DNA of 64,000 bases from Mycolicibacterium sphagni (GCF_002250655.1 NZ_NOZR01000018.1:1-64000), one strand, 5' to 3'. Counted from the stretch's first letter, positions 18,372-27,555 are shown. The notes: generated by a model not told the origin, from the letters alone. Numbers and translations are program-made.

Positions 18372-18940
18372 CTCAAACCCCCCGGTCCAAATATTGATGT
18401 TGCCGTCAAAATACGGCTGAATTTCGGATTTGCATCCTGGCGCAGAAAATTCCCAGCGCATTACCAGGTCTGCGGTTTTGCCAGATAACGGTGTGTCCAA
18501 ACGTTTAGGCAATATTTGCTAATTTGCCCCATCTGCGTTTACCGGCGAGTGGCGCGGGTCCTTCAGTGTCGACCGCCCCGCTCCGCGGGTACAGGATGCT
18601 TTCTCTCGAATATTTCCGAAATGATTGTCGCCCTTCGGGAGTCCGGCGCCGATATCGTGCGACAGTTCGATGCCGTTCATGCGCTTGAGGTCAGCAGGAG
18701 CGGTCAACTCTTATGGTTTGCCGTCGCCCTCGACGGCCGGCAGGGATCGGGTCTGCTGCCCGGATCGGCAACTTCCGATGCGTGTCGAGCGTGCCCAGCC
18801 TTCCTTTGTCCTTGGTGAGCAAGCGACTCGGTACGCCGGTGTTCCATCTGTGTCGGTGGAATCGCTTTTGTGCCGGCGAAAAGCGCTGTACCTTGCGAGG
18901 TGAAAAATTTGCTGAGCATCATGTCCCGGGGGTTCACGTC
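18372..18940. other. divergent promoter region of two exported-protein genes
   Basis: 569 bases between the leftward surface-protein gene and the rightward metalloprotease gene. The part next to 18371 is AT-richer (AATATTGATG, GCAATATTTGC) and is the likely promoter zone. The minus frame of about 100 codons and plus frames here have atypical composition and no recognisable motif, so no gene is called. Confidence 0.5.
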
Positions 18941-20527
18941 ATGTCGGTCGCGCGCAATGCGAGTTTCGGGATAGCAACGCTGGCTGCAGGCGTGTTGTTG
19001 GCAGGCCCACAAGCGGCGGGCGTCGCCACCGCCGATAGCTCGGGGTCCCAGCCGGCGCACAGCGCCGCTACTGCGCGTGGGGCCGGCGCGGCGACAGGCT
19101 CGTCTGGCCGTAATATCAAGCCCGCCAACAGCACTGCCCTTGCAGAGCGGACGCCGGCCACTGCAGGCCGGCCACCCGCGGCCCTGGTCAATGCGGCTGC
19201 CGCGGTTACCGCGAAGGTGGTGCCGGTCCACGCCGCGGCGCCTACAGCCCTGGCTACGACGACCCACCTGGCCGCGCTGACGACCCCGGTGATGACCGTT
19301 GCCAAAGGGCTCCTCCCCCCATCGGTTGCCAGTTGGTTGTCGAATATTGCGGCCAAACTGCGGTCGCTGATCGAAGGCGCGGCGGTGTGGGTGCGGCGCA
19401 CCTTCTTCGATGCGGCCCCCACCGTTGATGCCGTCCAGCTCACGGGTCAGACCAGCGGGGCGATCACCGGCAACCTCAACATCGAGGATGCTGTCGGTAA
19501 CAAGACCACAACCACGATCCTGCAAAGCGCGCAAAACGGCACCGTCGTGATCAACCCAGATGGCACCTACACCTACACCCCGGGAACAACGTTCACCGGA
19601 CAAGACTCCTTCATCATCAAAGTCACCGAATCCGGAACACACATCGACCTGGCCAATCCGCTTCGCCCTGCCGCGGTGTACGTCAATGTCGTCGTCGACC
19701 AGGGCACCCAGATCTATCCGACTTTCAAATTCAAATACAGCACCGGCTCCATCTTCTGGACGTCGGAGGCCGAGGCCGCTCTGCAATGGTCGGCCACGCA
19801 AGTGGCGTCCGCGATCGTCGTCACCACTCCCACCACGCTCACCTTGACGGTCCGCGGTCGGTTGGGAGTTGACGAGGACGGTAAAAAGTACGACGCGCTG
19901 GCGTCGGCGTCCAGCCCTCGGGTCAACAAGTCGAGTTCGGGCTTTTACGGCACAGTGGTCCAGCAGAAAATCCTCACGGGCACCGACGCCAACGGGAACG
20001 CGCCCGACGGCACCGTCACCTTCAACTTCGTCAAGTCCTGGGGCTACGGAAATACGATCAGCGACACGCAGTTCGACTTCGAATCTGTTGCGATGCATGA
20101 GTTGACGCATGCGCTGGGCTGGACGGACGCCTTGGATGAACCTGGTGACAATAACGGCACGAATTGGACCACCTACGATAAGTTCATCACCAACTCCAGC
20201 GGGACTGCTGCGATCAACTCGACGACATACAAGTACAACCCCGCGCTGGAGTCCAATATCATCGGGAAAAACGGTGGCCTGTACTTCAACGGACCAAACG
20301 CCGTAGCTGCCTACGGTGGTAAGCCGGTGCCGCTCTACACGCCCGAGACGTACGACGGCGGCAGTTCCATCGCTCACACCGATGACAACACGTTCAACGG
20401 CACGATTCAGCCTCGGGATTTGATGAACGCCGTGGATCCCTTCGGGCCAGGTCCCCGCACGTTCAGCGCCGTGGATCGGGGCGTCCTCGAAGACCTCGGC
20501 TACACCCTCGCGCCCGTCGACTCTTAG
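18941..20527 (+). CDS. exported zinc metalloprotease with VCBS-like domain
   Basis: 528 residues from the ATG at 18941 (MSVARNASFG), where a signal segment begins (ATLAAGVLLAGPQAAGVATAD); 76 upstream codons in frame look non-coding. After an Ala/Thr-rich linker comes a short motif (AVWVRRTFF) and one VCBS/cadherin-like domain (TGNLNIEDAVG ... NPDGTYTYTPG). The catalytic domain has HELTHALGW (His386, His390), the zinc site of gluzincin/metzincin-type proteases, here preceded by FESVAM. Late Asn/Gly-rich segments may bind calcium. It shares domain types and export layout with the divergent gene at 18371, suggesting related surface work. Confidence 0.85.
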   Translation: MSVARNASFGIATLAAGVLLAGPQAAGVATADSSGSQPAHSAATARGAGAATGSSGRNIKPANSTALAERTPATAGRPPAALVNAAAAVTAKVVPVHAAAPTALATTTHLAALTTPVMTVAKGLLPPSVASWLSNIAAKLRSLIEGAAVWVRRTFFDAAPTVDAVQLTGQTSGAITGNLNIEDAVGNKTTTTILQSAQNGTVVINPDGTYTYTPGTTFTGQDSFIIKVTESGTHIDLANPLRPAAVYVNVVVDQGTQIYPTFKFKYSTGSIFWTSEAEAALQWSATQVASAIVVTTPTTLTLTVRGRLGVDEDGKKYDALASASSPRVNKSSSGFYGTVVQQKILTGTDANGNAPDGTVTFNFVKSWGYGNTISDTQFDFESVAMHELTHALGWTDALDEPGDNNGTNWTTYDKFITNSSGTAAINSTTYKYNPALESNIIGKNGGLYFNGPNAVAAYGGKPVPLYTPETYDGGSSIAHTDDNTFNGTIQPRDLMNAVDPFGPGPRTFSAVDRGVLEDLGYTLAPVDS

Positions 20528-20700
20528 CGCTCCGAACAAGCGACCCGAGGGCCCGGCTGCTGATCCCCGTGATCGGCCAGATGCGTTCAGTCATGGTGTG
20601 TTCCGTCGCACGGGGCGATCGCGTTGACGGCGTTTAGTCCGTTGAGGGTGCGGGGGTATCAGCAGCAACTGAGTCAGCACCGCCAGTACCCCACCGCGTA

Positions 20701-21924
20701 TTACCGCGACGAACGTACCGGCACGTTGTGCCAGCCGCCGACATTACTTGCCGCTACCCGTGTGAGTCCGGCGGTGTCGACGTCATAACTGGGGATGAGC
20801 TCGAGAAGAACATCCAGCGCGATCCGGCTCTCCATGCGGGCCAACGCCGCACCCAGGCAGCTGTGGATGCCATATCCGAATGCGAGGTTGTGCCCGGAGT
20901 GGGCCCGGTTGATATCGAAGCGGTCGGCATCGGGGAACGCCGCCTCGTCGCGGGTTGCTGATGCGACGAGCATCATGACCGGATTTCCCTTCGGTATGGT
21001 CCGGCCGCGCACGTGCACGTCCCGCATGTTGTAGCGGATGTCGTATTGCACTGGGCCGTCGTAGCGCAGCAGTTCTTCCACCGCGGCCGGGATCTTGCCG
21101 CGATCGGAGCGCAACTGCTGCCATTGATCAGGATTCGCCGCGAAGGTGACCACAGCACTGCCGATGAGTTTCGCGACGGTTTCAGCGCCCGCGCTGCCCA
21201 ACATCGTGCAGAAGCCTACGATTTCGATGTCCGTGAGTGCGGTGGTGGTGCCGTCGTCGCGCTCCACTTCAACCTGGGTCAGCCGCGAGATCATGTCGTC
21301 GCGGGGATTCGCGCGGCGTTGCAGGGCCAACTCGTAGTAGTACCGCGCGGAGGATCGGGTGGCTTCAATGCCGGCCTGCGTTGGCCCCAACTTGCCGGCT
21401 TCACGATGCAGGCCGGCGGCGGTCCACTGTCGCAGTTGTTGACGATCTGCGGGGGGCACCCCAAGCATCGTCGTGATGACCTCGACGGGGAAAAGAGCCG
21501 CGAAATCCGCTACGGCGTCGAATGAGTCCGGGTCCACTTTGGCGGCCGCATCGCAGATGGTCTGGCGGACCATCGATTCCAGGGCCGTGACTGCGCGCGG
21601 AGTAAACACCTTGTTGACGAGCTTTCGCATCCGCGTGTGTTCCGGAGGATCCATCATGATGATCAACGGCGCCGACAGAGTTCTCGGCTCAGGGTCGAGG
21701 AACATATCCAGCGTGACTCCTCTTGCCGAGGAGTAGGTTTCGCAGTCCTTCATCGCCGGGGCGACGTCCTCGTATCGGGACAGTGCCCAGAAGCCATACT
21801 TCGTGTTGTGGTAGACGGGAGCTTCGTTGCGGAGGCGCCGGTACACGGCGTGCGGATTGTCGAAGAAGTCAACCGAGAATGGGTCGAAGTCCACCGCGCT
21901 GTCGGTAGTGACGTCGGAAGTCAT
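20701..21924 (-). CDS. cytochrome P450
   Basis: 407 residues, the usual bacterial P450 length. Visible motifs: I-helix GSAGAETVA (acid-threonine pair replaced by Glu-Thr), K-helix ExxR in EELLRYD, and the haem loop FGYGIHSCLGAALAR with the cysteine ligand. The N-terminus has no membrane anchor, so the enzyme is soluble. It begins 1 base after the amidohydrolase stop on the same strand and shares its promoter. Substrate unknown; the neighbouring dioxygenase, flavin monooxygenase and SDR point to oxidative breakdown of a small organic compound. Confidence 0.9.
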   Translation of the reverse strand: MTSDVTTDSAVDFDPFSVDFFDNPHAVYRRLRNEAPVYHNTKYGFWALSRYEDVAPAMKDCETYSSARGVTLDMFLDPEPRTLSAPLIIMMDPPEHTRMRKLVNKVFTPRAVTALESMVRQTICDAAAKVDPDSFDAVADFAALFPVEVITTMLGVPPADRQQLRQWTAAGLHREAGKLGPTQAGIEATRSSARYYYELALQRRANPRDDMISRLTQVEVERDDGTTTALTDIEIVGFCTMLGSAGAETVAKLIGSAVVTFAANPDQWQQLRSDRGKIPAAVEELLRYDGPVQYDIRYNMRDVHVRGRTIPKGNPVMMLVASATRDEAAFPDADRFDINRAHSGHNLAFGYGIHSCLGAALARMESRIALDVLLELIPSYDVDTAGLTRVAASNVGGWHNVPVRSSR

Positions 21925-21925
21925 G

Positions 21926-23119
21926 TCAGGTGCGAGCGGGCGTGGCGATCTTGAGCAGCTCGATCATGTTGCCGCCCATCACTTTCGCTTTGTCTTCATC
22001 GGATACGCCGACGAGATCGTCGACGAACGACAGCGGATCCCTCATCCCTTCGGGATGTGGCCAGTCCGAACCGAAGAGGACCCGGTCGAACCCCACGGTC
22101 CTGGCGATGTCCACGAAGTTGTCTTCCCAGAACGGGCTGATGTAGATCGCACGCTTGAACGCGTCGATCGGGTGCTCGGAGAAGCTCTGCGGCATCTTGG
22201 CGTAGACGTCGACGAGTCCCTCGAACAGGTGCGGCACCCACGAGGCACCGTTCTCGATAGACAGGATGCGGAGATCCGGATTACGGGACAACGCGCCGTG
22301 GCAGACGAGCGCGAGCATCGCATCGTGGATGGCCCGTTTACTGACGGTCAACAAGCGGAACGGAGTCGGCTTGAAGGGCAGGTATTCGTCGGCCGGTTCC
22401 CACACTTTGACGAATTCGGCGTAGCCGGCGTCGGACGAGTGCATCGAGACCGGGATGCCCGCGCTCACGCATGCCCGCCAGAACGGATCGAACTCCTCGG
22501 TTCCGAACGAACGGCTGCCGCGGTAGCCGGGGACGGGCGCTGGGCGGACGAGAACCGTTTTGGCGCCACGTTCCAGACACCACTCCAGTTCTTCGAGGGC
22601 GCGGTCGACGATGGGCAGCGTAATCACCGGAGTGGCGAAGATCCGGCCTTCGTAATTGAAAGACCAGGTCTCATACATCCATCGGTTCAGTGCATGGATC
22701 ACGTCGTGCGTGAGCTCCGGATCGTCCTTCAACCGCTCCTCCACGAGGCTGGCGAGCGTGGGAAACATCAACGCGTAGTCGAGGCCCAGTTCGTCCATGA
22801 CCTCCAGGCGCGGTGCCGGCTCCCGGAAGGCGGGAATGGACTTCATGGGCTCGCCGATCACTTCACGGTAGGACTTGCCGCCGCTGCCATGCCGGAAGTA
22901 GTCCTCTTGTGCACCTGGTTTGGCGACCACTTCGAAGGTGGGGTTCGGGATGAACTCGCTGATGTGTCCCTTGACGACGATCTTCGTTCGGCCGCGCACC
23001 TGCACGTATTCGATGACGTGCTTGCGGTTGTCCGGCAGGAACTTGGTCAACGCCTCCTCGGTCTCATACATGTGATTGTCGGCGTCGAACACCGGGTAGG
23101 GCAGATTGCGCGACGGCAT
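21926..23119 (-). CDS. amidohydrolase 2 family (decarboxylase/hydrolase) protein
   Basis: 397 residues from the ATG at 23119 (MPSRNLPYPVFDADNHMYE), chosen because GGAGA lies 5 bases upstream; the longer frame starts inside the promoter. It has the PF04909 hallmarks: FDADNHMYE near the N-terminus, MHSSDAGY in mid-protein and the metal-binding FGSDWPHPEG near the end. The family contains ACMSD-type decarboxylases and ring-fission hydrolases (family knowledge). First gene of the leftward arm of the catabolic cluster. Confidence 0.88.
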   Translation of the reverse strand: MPSRNLPYPVFDADNHMYETEEALTKFLPDNRKHVIEYVQVRGRTKIVVKGHISEFIPNPTFEVVAKPGAQEDYFRHGSGGKSYREVIGEPMKSIPAFREPAPRLEVMDELGLDYALMFPTLASLVEERLKDDPELTHDVIHALNRWMYETWSFNYEGRIFATPVITLPIVDRALEELEWCLERGAKTVLVRPAPVPGYRGSRSFGTEEFDPFWRACVSAGIPVSMHSSDAGYAEFVKVWEPADEYLPFKPTPFRLLTVSKRAIHDAMLALVCHGALSRNPDLRILSIENGASWVPHLFEGLVDVYAKMPQSFSEHPIDAFKRAIYISPFWEDNFVDIARTVGFDRVLFGSDWPHPEGMRDPLSFVDDLVGVSDEDKAKVMGGNMIELLKIATPART

Positions 23120-23152
23120 GTGATCTCCGAAGTGTCGGCTGGTTATTAAAGC

Positions 23153-23200
23153 GATCAATTGATTGATTCGCATCATGCGGTGGATTGCCCAGGCTGTCAA
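23153..23200 (-). promoter_or_regulatory. leftward promoter and operator-like word (amidohydrolase-P450)
   Basis: On the minus strand: TTGACA (23200-23195), 17 bases, CATGAT (23177-23172), then the word CGAATCAATCAA (23170-23159), which runs on into the palindrome GATCAATTGATC. The same word stands at the same place after the opposite promoter, so it is probably the operator for one regulator controlling both arms. Confidence 0.65.
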
Positions 23201-23228
23201 GCGAGTGGCGTCGGAGTTACTCGGCCCC

Positions 23229-23277
23229 TTGACAGTTCGACGGCATGTGCTCGATGATACGAATCAATCAAGCGATT
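23229..23277 (+). promoter_or_regulatory. rightward promoter and operator-like word (TauD-LLM-SDR)
   Basis: TTGACA (23229-23234), 18 bases, GATGAT (23253-23258), then CGAATCAATCAA (23260-23271). The layout mirrors the leftward promoter base for base at the -35 and the operator word. The start codon of the dioxygenase follows at 23299 with CGGAGG 4 bases before it. Confidence 0.65.
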
Positions 23278-23298
23278 GGTTTGTAATCGGAGGCCGTG

Positions 23299-24141
23299 AT
23301 GACACTGACCTGGACGCCGTTGACGCCGAAGATCGGTGCCGAACTTCAGATAAACGCCGCTGAGCTGCTCGATGGATCGCACGCCGAGGAGATCCGCGCT
23401 CTGCTGGTCCAGCGCGGAGTGGTGATCGCACGTGGCATCGGATTCGACGACGAACAACAGCGATCGTTCACCCGCACTCTCGGCGAGCTACGACTCGGCA
23501 GAGCCAAGGGCCCAGACGACTCAGGTCTGTTGAAGGTCAGCATGGACAGGCGGGTGAACCCGGATTACGCCGAGTATTTCGCCGGCACCTTCTTCTGGCA
23601 TATCGACGGCACGTACGAGACGATCCCGCCGTTTGCCACGGTGCTGTCCCCGCGCGTACTGCCACCCGAAGGTGGGCAGACAGAGTTCGCCAACACCTAT
23701 GCGGCATATGAAGACCTGCCGGCCGACGAGCAGCGATACCTCGAAACACTGCAGGCGGTCCACACCATGCAGGCGACGATGTTCCCGGCCGTGCCCGACG
23801 CGGGACTCGAAGACTTCAAAGTCTGGATGGACTATCCGCAACCGACATATCCGCTTGTCTGGCAGCACAAATCGGGGCGCAAATCGCTGGTTATGAGCAC
23901 CTCCGCGTCGCATGTGGTGGGGCTTCATCCGGTGGATAGCCACGCACTTCTAACCCGCCTGATGGCGCATGCCACCTCCGATGATTACGTCTACCGCCAT
24001 CGGTGGCAGTTGGGCGATCTCCTCATCTGGGACAACACCGGCACGATGCACCGGGCTCGCCCCTATGACCCGGACTGCGACCGGGTATTACACCGTTTCA
24101 CCCTCAAGGGCGAGGAGCCCATCTCACCCGTCGCAGTCTGA
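23299..24141 (+). CDS. TauD/TfdA-type Fe(II)/2-oxoglutarate dioxygenase
   Basis: 280 residues from the ATG at 23299, 4 bases after CGGAGG; a GTG one codon upstream is too close to that site. Iron ligands are visible as HxD in FWHIDGTY and the distal His in NTGTMHRARPYD, followed by the 2-oxoglutarate-binding Arg in LHRFTLKG. Such enzymes hydroxylate or cleave substrates such as taurine, phenoxyacetates or acyl compounds. It opens the rightward arm, 43 bases ahead of the LLM monooxygenase gene. Confidence 0.88.
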   Translation: MTLTWTPLTPKIGAELQINAAELLDGSHAEEIRALLVQRGVVIARGIGFDDEQQRSFTRTLGELRLGRAKGPDDSGLLKVSMDRRVNPDYAEYFAGTFFWHIDGTYETIPPFATVLSPRVLPPEGGQTEFANTYAAYEDLPADEQRYLETLQAVHTMQATMFPAVPDAGLEDFKVWMDYPQPTYPLVWQHKSGRKSLVMSTSASHVVGLHPVDSHALLTRLMAHATSDDYVYRHRWQLGDLLIWDNTGTMHRARPYDPDCDRVLHRFTLKGEEPISPVAV

Positions 24142-24184
24142 ATAGCTTATCTCCGAACGAGTTTCCCTTGAAAGGAATCAATTC

Positions 24185-25243
24185 ATGCGTGTTGGTATGC
24201 ATCTGGGCTATCAGAACTGTAATGGCATTCCGGATGCCGAAAAGTTTCGGCAAGAGACGCAGTTGGCCATCGAGGCCGAAGCCATGGGTTTCGACTACGT
24301 CGGCCCAGTCGAACACCACTTCACCGACTATGCGGCGTGTCCTGACCCGTTCGGAATGTTGTCCTACGTGGCGGCGAAGACCAACCACATCGAGCTGATC
24401 ACCGGCGCGGTCATCCTGCCGTGGAACAACCCGTTGCGTGTGGTCGAGCAGGCGATCCAGCTCGACATCCTCAGCGAGGGCAGGCTCATCCTGGGAATGG
24501 GCCGGGGCGCTGCACGGCGTGAATTCCGTTCTTTCGGTGCGGAACTCGCCGATTCCCGAGAGATGTTCGACGAAGCTGCGCTGATCATCATGGAGGGCAT
24601 CGAGACGGGCATCGTCGAGGCTGACACCAAGTGGTACCAGATCCCGCGCACCGAGATACGTCCGCGTCCGTTCAAGTCGTTCAAGGACCGCACCGTCATG
24701 GTGTCGATGTCGCCGTCGTCAGTCGAGGTGGCCGCCAGGTACGGCCTGCAGACCCTGCGCTTCTCCCAGGGTGACTGGCGCAATGCGGTGCCTGAGATCA
24801 ACAGTTACCGAGAGACTTTCGAGCAGCTGCACAAGAAGGCGGCGCCCCCGTTCATCATCTCGGACTTCGTCCTGTGCTTCGAGGACAAACGCCGCGTCAC
24901 CGAGTACTGCGACAGTTATTTCAGCGCGATGTTCGCCCAGGTGGCCAACCATTACGAGTTCATGAGCGACCACTTCAAAGAGCTGCCGTCATATTCGACG
25001 TACATGTTGATGGGCCAAGCCGCCGAGGCTGCCGGGGGAGCCGACAAGGCATACCGGGACTATATCGCGGGCAACCTGATCGGCACGCCCGAGGAACTCA
25101 TCGAACATCACCTCGAACGCGCACAAATGGTCGGCGATTACTCCATCCTGGCTAATTTCAGCTTCGGCGGCCTCCCGTACGAACTCGTCTACGAGCAGGC
25201 CAAGCTCTTCGCCGACAAAGTCCTGCCGAAACTCAAGAGCTGA
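24185..25243 (+). CDS. LLM-class (luciferase-like) flavin-dependent monooxygenase
   Basis: 352 residues with the bacterial-luciferase barrel: MRVGMHLGYQN start, GFDYVGPVEHHF, ITGAVILPWNNPLRVVEQ and LILGMGRGAARREF. The family uses FMNH2 or F420; which one cannot be told from the sequence. AAAGGA precedes the ATG. It sits between the dioxygenase and the SDR in a tight operon (gap of 3 bases to the SDR), so it probably oxidises the same substrate series. Confidence 0.88.
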   Translation: MRVGMHLGYQNCNGIPDAEKFRQETQLAIEAEAMGFDYVGPVEHHFTDYAACPDPFGMLSYVAAKTNHIELITGAVILPWNNPLRVVEQAIQLDILSEGRLILGMGRGAARREFRSFGAELADSREMFDEAALIIMEGIETGIVEADTKWYQIPRTEIRPRPFKSFKDRTVMVSMSPSSVEVAARYGLQTLRFSQGDWRNAVPEINSYRETFEQLHKKAAPPFIISDFVLCFEDKRRVTEYCDSYFSAMFAQVANHYEFMSDHFKELPSYSTYMLMGQAAEAAGGADKAYRDYIAGNLIGTPEELIEHHLERAQMVGDYSILANFSFGGLPYELVYEQAKLFADKVLPKLKS

Positions 25244-25246
25244 CTG

Positions 25247-26107
25247 ATGACTGAGATTCGGGATCGCGCGGCAGTGGTCACCGGCGGCGGCCACGGTATC
25301 GGAAGGGTGTTGGCACTCGAGTTGGCCAAAGAAGGCGCGGCCGTCGCGGTCGCGGACATCCTGCTGGAGAACGCTGAGTCGGTGGCGGCCGAGATCTCGG
25401 AGGCCGGCGGCCAGGCCGTCGCTCTGGAATGCGATGTCTGCGAACGCGATTCCATCGCCGACATGAAGCATGAGGCCCAGCGGGCCTTCGGTCCGATCAC
25501 CCTACTGGTCGCCAATGCGGGTGCCACGTCGTTTCAGCGGCTGACCGACATGTCCGACGCCGACGTCGACTGGATTCTCCACGTCAACCTCATGGGCACG
25601 ATCCACAGCATTCAGGCCTTCCTGCCCGACATGATCGCCGGTGGCCAGGGTGGCCATCTCGTCGCGACCGCGTCGATGGCCGGGATACTGCCGGCATGGG
25701 TTCCGCTGCACGCGCCTTATTCCGCAGCCAAGCTCGGCATCGTCGGCTTCATGATGAATCTCGGGATCGAGCTTGGCGAGCACGGCATCAAGACCACGAC
25801 TTATTGCCCCGGCGGGGTGGCGACTGGATTGAGTACCAACAACGAACGCTATCGACCTACACGTTTCGGGGGTCCCGGCCCGGGGCCAATACCGATACCG
25901 AAGAATTTCATCCACGAGAACATGAAACTGCTGGAGCCAGAAGCGATTGCACCCATGGTTGTGCGGGCTATCCGAAACGACCGCCAGCTCGTCTTCGATC
26001 ACGCCGACCAGCGGCAGGTTTGGCTCGACACCTACCAAAAGCCAGTCCTCGACGCCTTTGATGTCGTCGCGCGCGAGGAAAGCCAGAGTCAGTCGAGCTT
26101 GCTGTAG
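25247..26107 (+). CDS. short-chain dehydrogenase/reductase
   Basis: 286 residues with complete classical SDR motifs: TGGGHGIG (nucleotide binding), DV and NAG, the catalytic Ser in ATASMAG and YSAAK. The substrate loop is Gly/Pro-rich (GGPGPGPIPIP). It probably oxidises an alcohol made by the upstream oxygenases. The 3' end overlaps the converging TetR gene by 19 bases, so read-through from either side would make antisense RNA. Confidence 0.9.
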   Translation: MTEIRDRAAVVTGGGHGIGRVLALELAKEGAAVAVADILLENAESVAAEISEAGGQAVALECDVCERDSIADMKHEAQRAFGPITLLVANAGATSFQRLTDMSDADVDWILHVNLMGTIHSIQAFLPDMIAGGQGGHLVATASMAGILPAWVPLHAPYSAAKLGIVGFMMNLGIELGEHGIKTTTYCPGGVATGLSTNNERYRPTRFGGPGPGPIPIPKNFIHENMKLLEPEAIAPMVVRAIRNDRQLVFDHADQRQVWLDTYQKPVLDAFDVVAREESQSQSSLL

Positions 26108-26706
26108 TCGAACAGACTGCCGCCCAGTAAGAGCTTCAGTGCTTGCACGGTGGCGCGGTAGCGGCGGGTGGGCGCGACGGTGGAATGTTCCTCCAACCCC
26201 CTGATGAGTGCGACGATCGCATCCGTTGCGGCCTGCACACTGGTGCTCGGGGAGAGCGCGCCTTCCCGCTTGGCTTGTTCGATGATCTCGGCGAACAGTC
26301 CGCGCAGTTCGCCGAACATCTTCTCCGCATGCTCGGCGAGGCGCAGGTTCTGGGGACCCTCGCTGCGGATGGCACGCTCGAAGGCAGCGGCGAAGGGATA
26401 GTCCTTGGTTATCCGCTCGCCCTCGTCGAGGATGGCCGTCAACCGGTCAAGTACGCCGCCGTCCCGGCGGGCAGCTGCTCGAAATCGCTCGTTGATGAGC
26501 TCTGCGACTTCGTTGAAGGTCGCCTCGATCAGCTCGGTTTTGTTGGGGAAGTAATGGTAGAGACTGCCGCTGGTCATCTGCGCGTCGCTGGCGATCCGGC
26601 GAATGGTCGCCCGCGAATAGCCGACCTCCGCTACGCAGCGCATCGCCGCCTCGATGATGCGCTGGCGGGTCTCAGTCCCGCTGGATCCGGCGGGCCGACC
26701 CAACAT
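26089..26706 (-). CDS. TetR/AcrR regulator, likely of the catabolic cluster
   Basis: 205 residues from MLGRPAGSSG at 26706; the open frame extends to 26796 with poor-looking sequence, so the start is uncertain. DNA-binding part: RQRIIEAAMRCVAEVGYSRATIRRIASD then MTSGSLYHYFPNK. Its convergent overlap with the SDR gene, and the repeated operator-like word at 23160-23271, make it the best candidate for the regulator of that cluster (inference). The second TetR gene lies directly upstream on the same strand. Confidence 0.8.
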   Translation of the reverse strand: MLGRPAGSSGTETRQRIIEAAMRCVAEVGYSRATIRRIASDAQMTSGSLYHYFPNKTELIEATFNEVAELINERFRAAARRDGGVLDRLTAILDEGERITKDYPFAAAFERAIRSEGPQNLRLAEHAEKMFGELRGLFAEIIEQAKREGALSPSTSVQAATDAIVALIRGLEEHSTVAPTRRYRATVQALKLLLGGSLFDYSKLD

Positions 26707-26813
26707 CGGCGGATTGGTCGACAAAGTGCCCTTCACAATCGAAATAAGTCCGGCATCCAGTTTCTCACGGCGCCCTCGCGAACGGGCCGGCCACACTCCG
26801 TCTTTCTAGCTTT

Positions 26814-27500
26814 CTAGGATTTCCCGGTGAGTGCTGCCAGCCCGGCGAGGACGACGTCGAGGTTGAACTCGAACTGTTTGTTTTCGTTGAGTTCTGCCGA
26901 CATGGCGACCAGAACTTGGCCCAGCATCGTGAATTCGGAGACGTCGGCCTGCATGGCCGCCATCGCTTCGCCGTACTGCGGATGATTCGCTTGCCCTTGG
27001 CGTAACAGTGTGTCCCGGGCGGATGACATCGCGAGCTCGACGACGGTGTTGGCCCCGCGTCCGGCCTGCTCGATCTCGAACCCGCTGTCGACCATTGTCT
27101 GGAGCACTAATTCGGCTTGTCGCATCGCCGCCAGGCCGACAGCGCCCTCCAACGGGAATCGGTCGTGGATACCCAGTGTGATGACGGCACGGCGGACGGC
27201 GTGGGCATACCAGCGCAGGGCGTCACGCCAGTCACCGTTGGTGGGCGGGGGGATGCGGTTGAACTCGGCGCGGAAAACCTCCGATGCCATCAAGGCCAAC
27301 AGCGTCTCGCGGTCGCCGACGTGATAGCGCAGTGTCTTGCGGTCGACGCCGAGCTCGTCGGCGAGAGCTTGCAGCGTCAGCCCTCCCGGGGCCACCCCGA
27401 GCGCGGCGGTGACGATCTGATCGCGGCTGGTCCGTGCTGGACGGCCGCGGCGATGAGGCGATGCGGCCTCGTCGCCCTCATGGGGATCCTCACCGTTCAC
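26814..27500 (-). CDS. TetR family regulator (TetR_C-type)
   Basis: About 228 residues from the GTG at 27500; the frame is open to a GTG at 27542 but that codon lies inside a perfect palindrome, so I prefer the inner start. DNA-binding part: RGRPARTSRDQIVTAALGV, LTLQALADELGVDRKTLRYHV. The long helical C-terminus resembles the drug-binding domain of TetR proper. It is divergent from the GH5 gene; the palindrome between them is its probable operator. Confidence 0.8.
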   Translation of the reverse strand: MNGEDPHEGDEAASPHRRGRPARTSRDQIVTAALGVAPGGLTLQALADELGVDRKTLRYHVGDRETLLALMASEVFRAEFNRIPPPTNGDWRDALRWYAHAVRRAVITLGIHDRFPLEGAVGLAAMRQAELVLQTMVDSGFEIEQAGRGANTVVELAMSSARDTLLRQGQANHPQYGEAMAAMQADVSEFTMLGQVLVAMSAELNENKQFEFNLDVVLAGLAALTGKS

Positions 27501-27530
27501 CTCCGCCAGCCTAGTAACTCCGCGAACAAC

Positions 27531-27555
27531 AATTTCCCCCACAACGGGGGAAATT
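27531..27555. promoter_or_regulatory. perfect 10-bp inverted repeat (operator candidate)
   Basis: AATTTCCCCC (27531-27540), 5-base spacer ACAAC, GGGGGAAATT (27546-27555). It lies between the TetR gene and the divergent GH5 gene, 48 bases before the latter's ATG. Symmetry and position fit a TetR dimer site. A possible -10 (TATACA, 27591-27596) just before the GH5 ATG would give a very short or absent leader. Confidence 0.65.

Noticed and set aside
18704..20539. A 611-codon minus-strand frame opposite the metalloprotease gene
   Set aside because: No motif, Arg/Gly/Val-rich composition typical of the antisense of GC-rich coding DNA; the plus strand has signal peptide and HELTHALGW.
20640..20665. 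GTTT ... GGGTAT resembling a SigF promoter
   Set aside because: The spacer is 18 bases, beyond the usual range, and it points at the 3' end of a converging gene.
23120..23200. A longer amidohydrolase start at 23200
   Set aside because: It would place the first 27 codons on top of the -10 and operator word; the ATG at 23119 has a good ribosome site.
26707..26796. N-terminal extension of the TetR gene to 26796
   Set aside because: The added 30 residues do not resemble a TetR N-terminus; the family normally begins 10-15 residues before helix 1. Kept as an alternative only.
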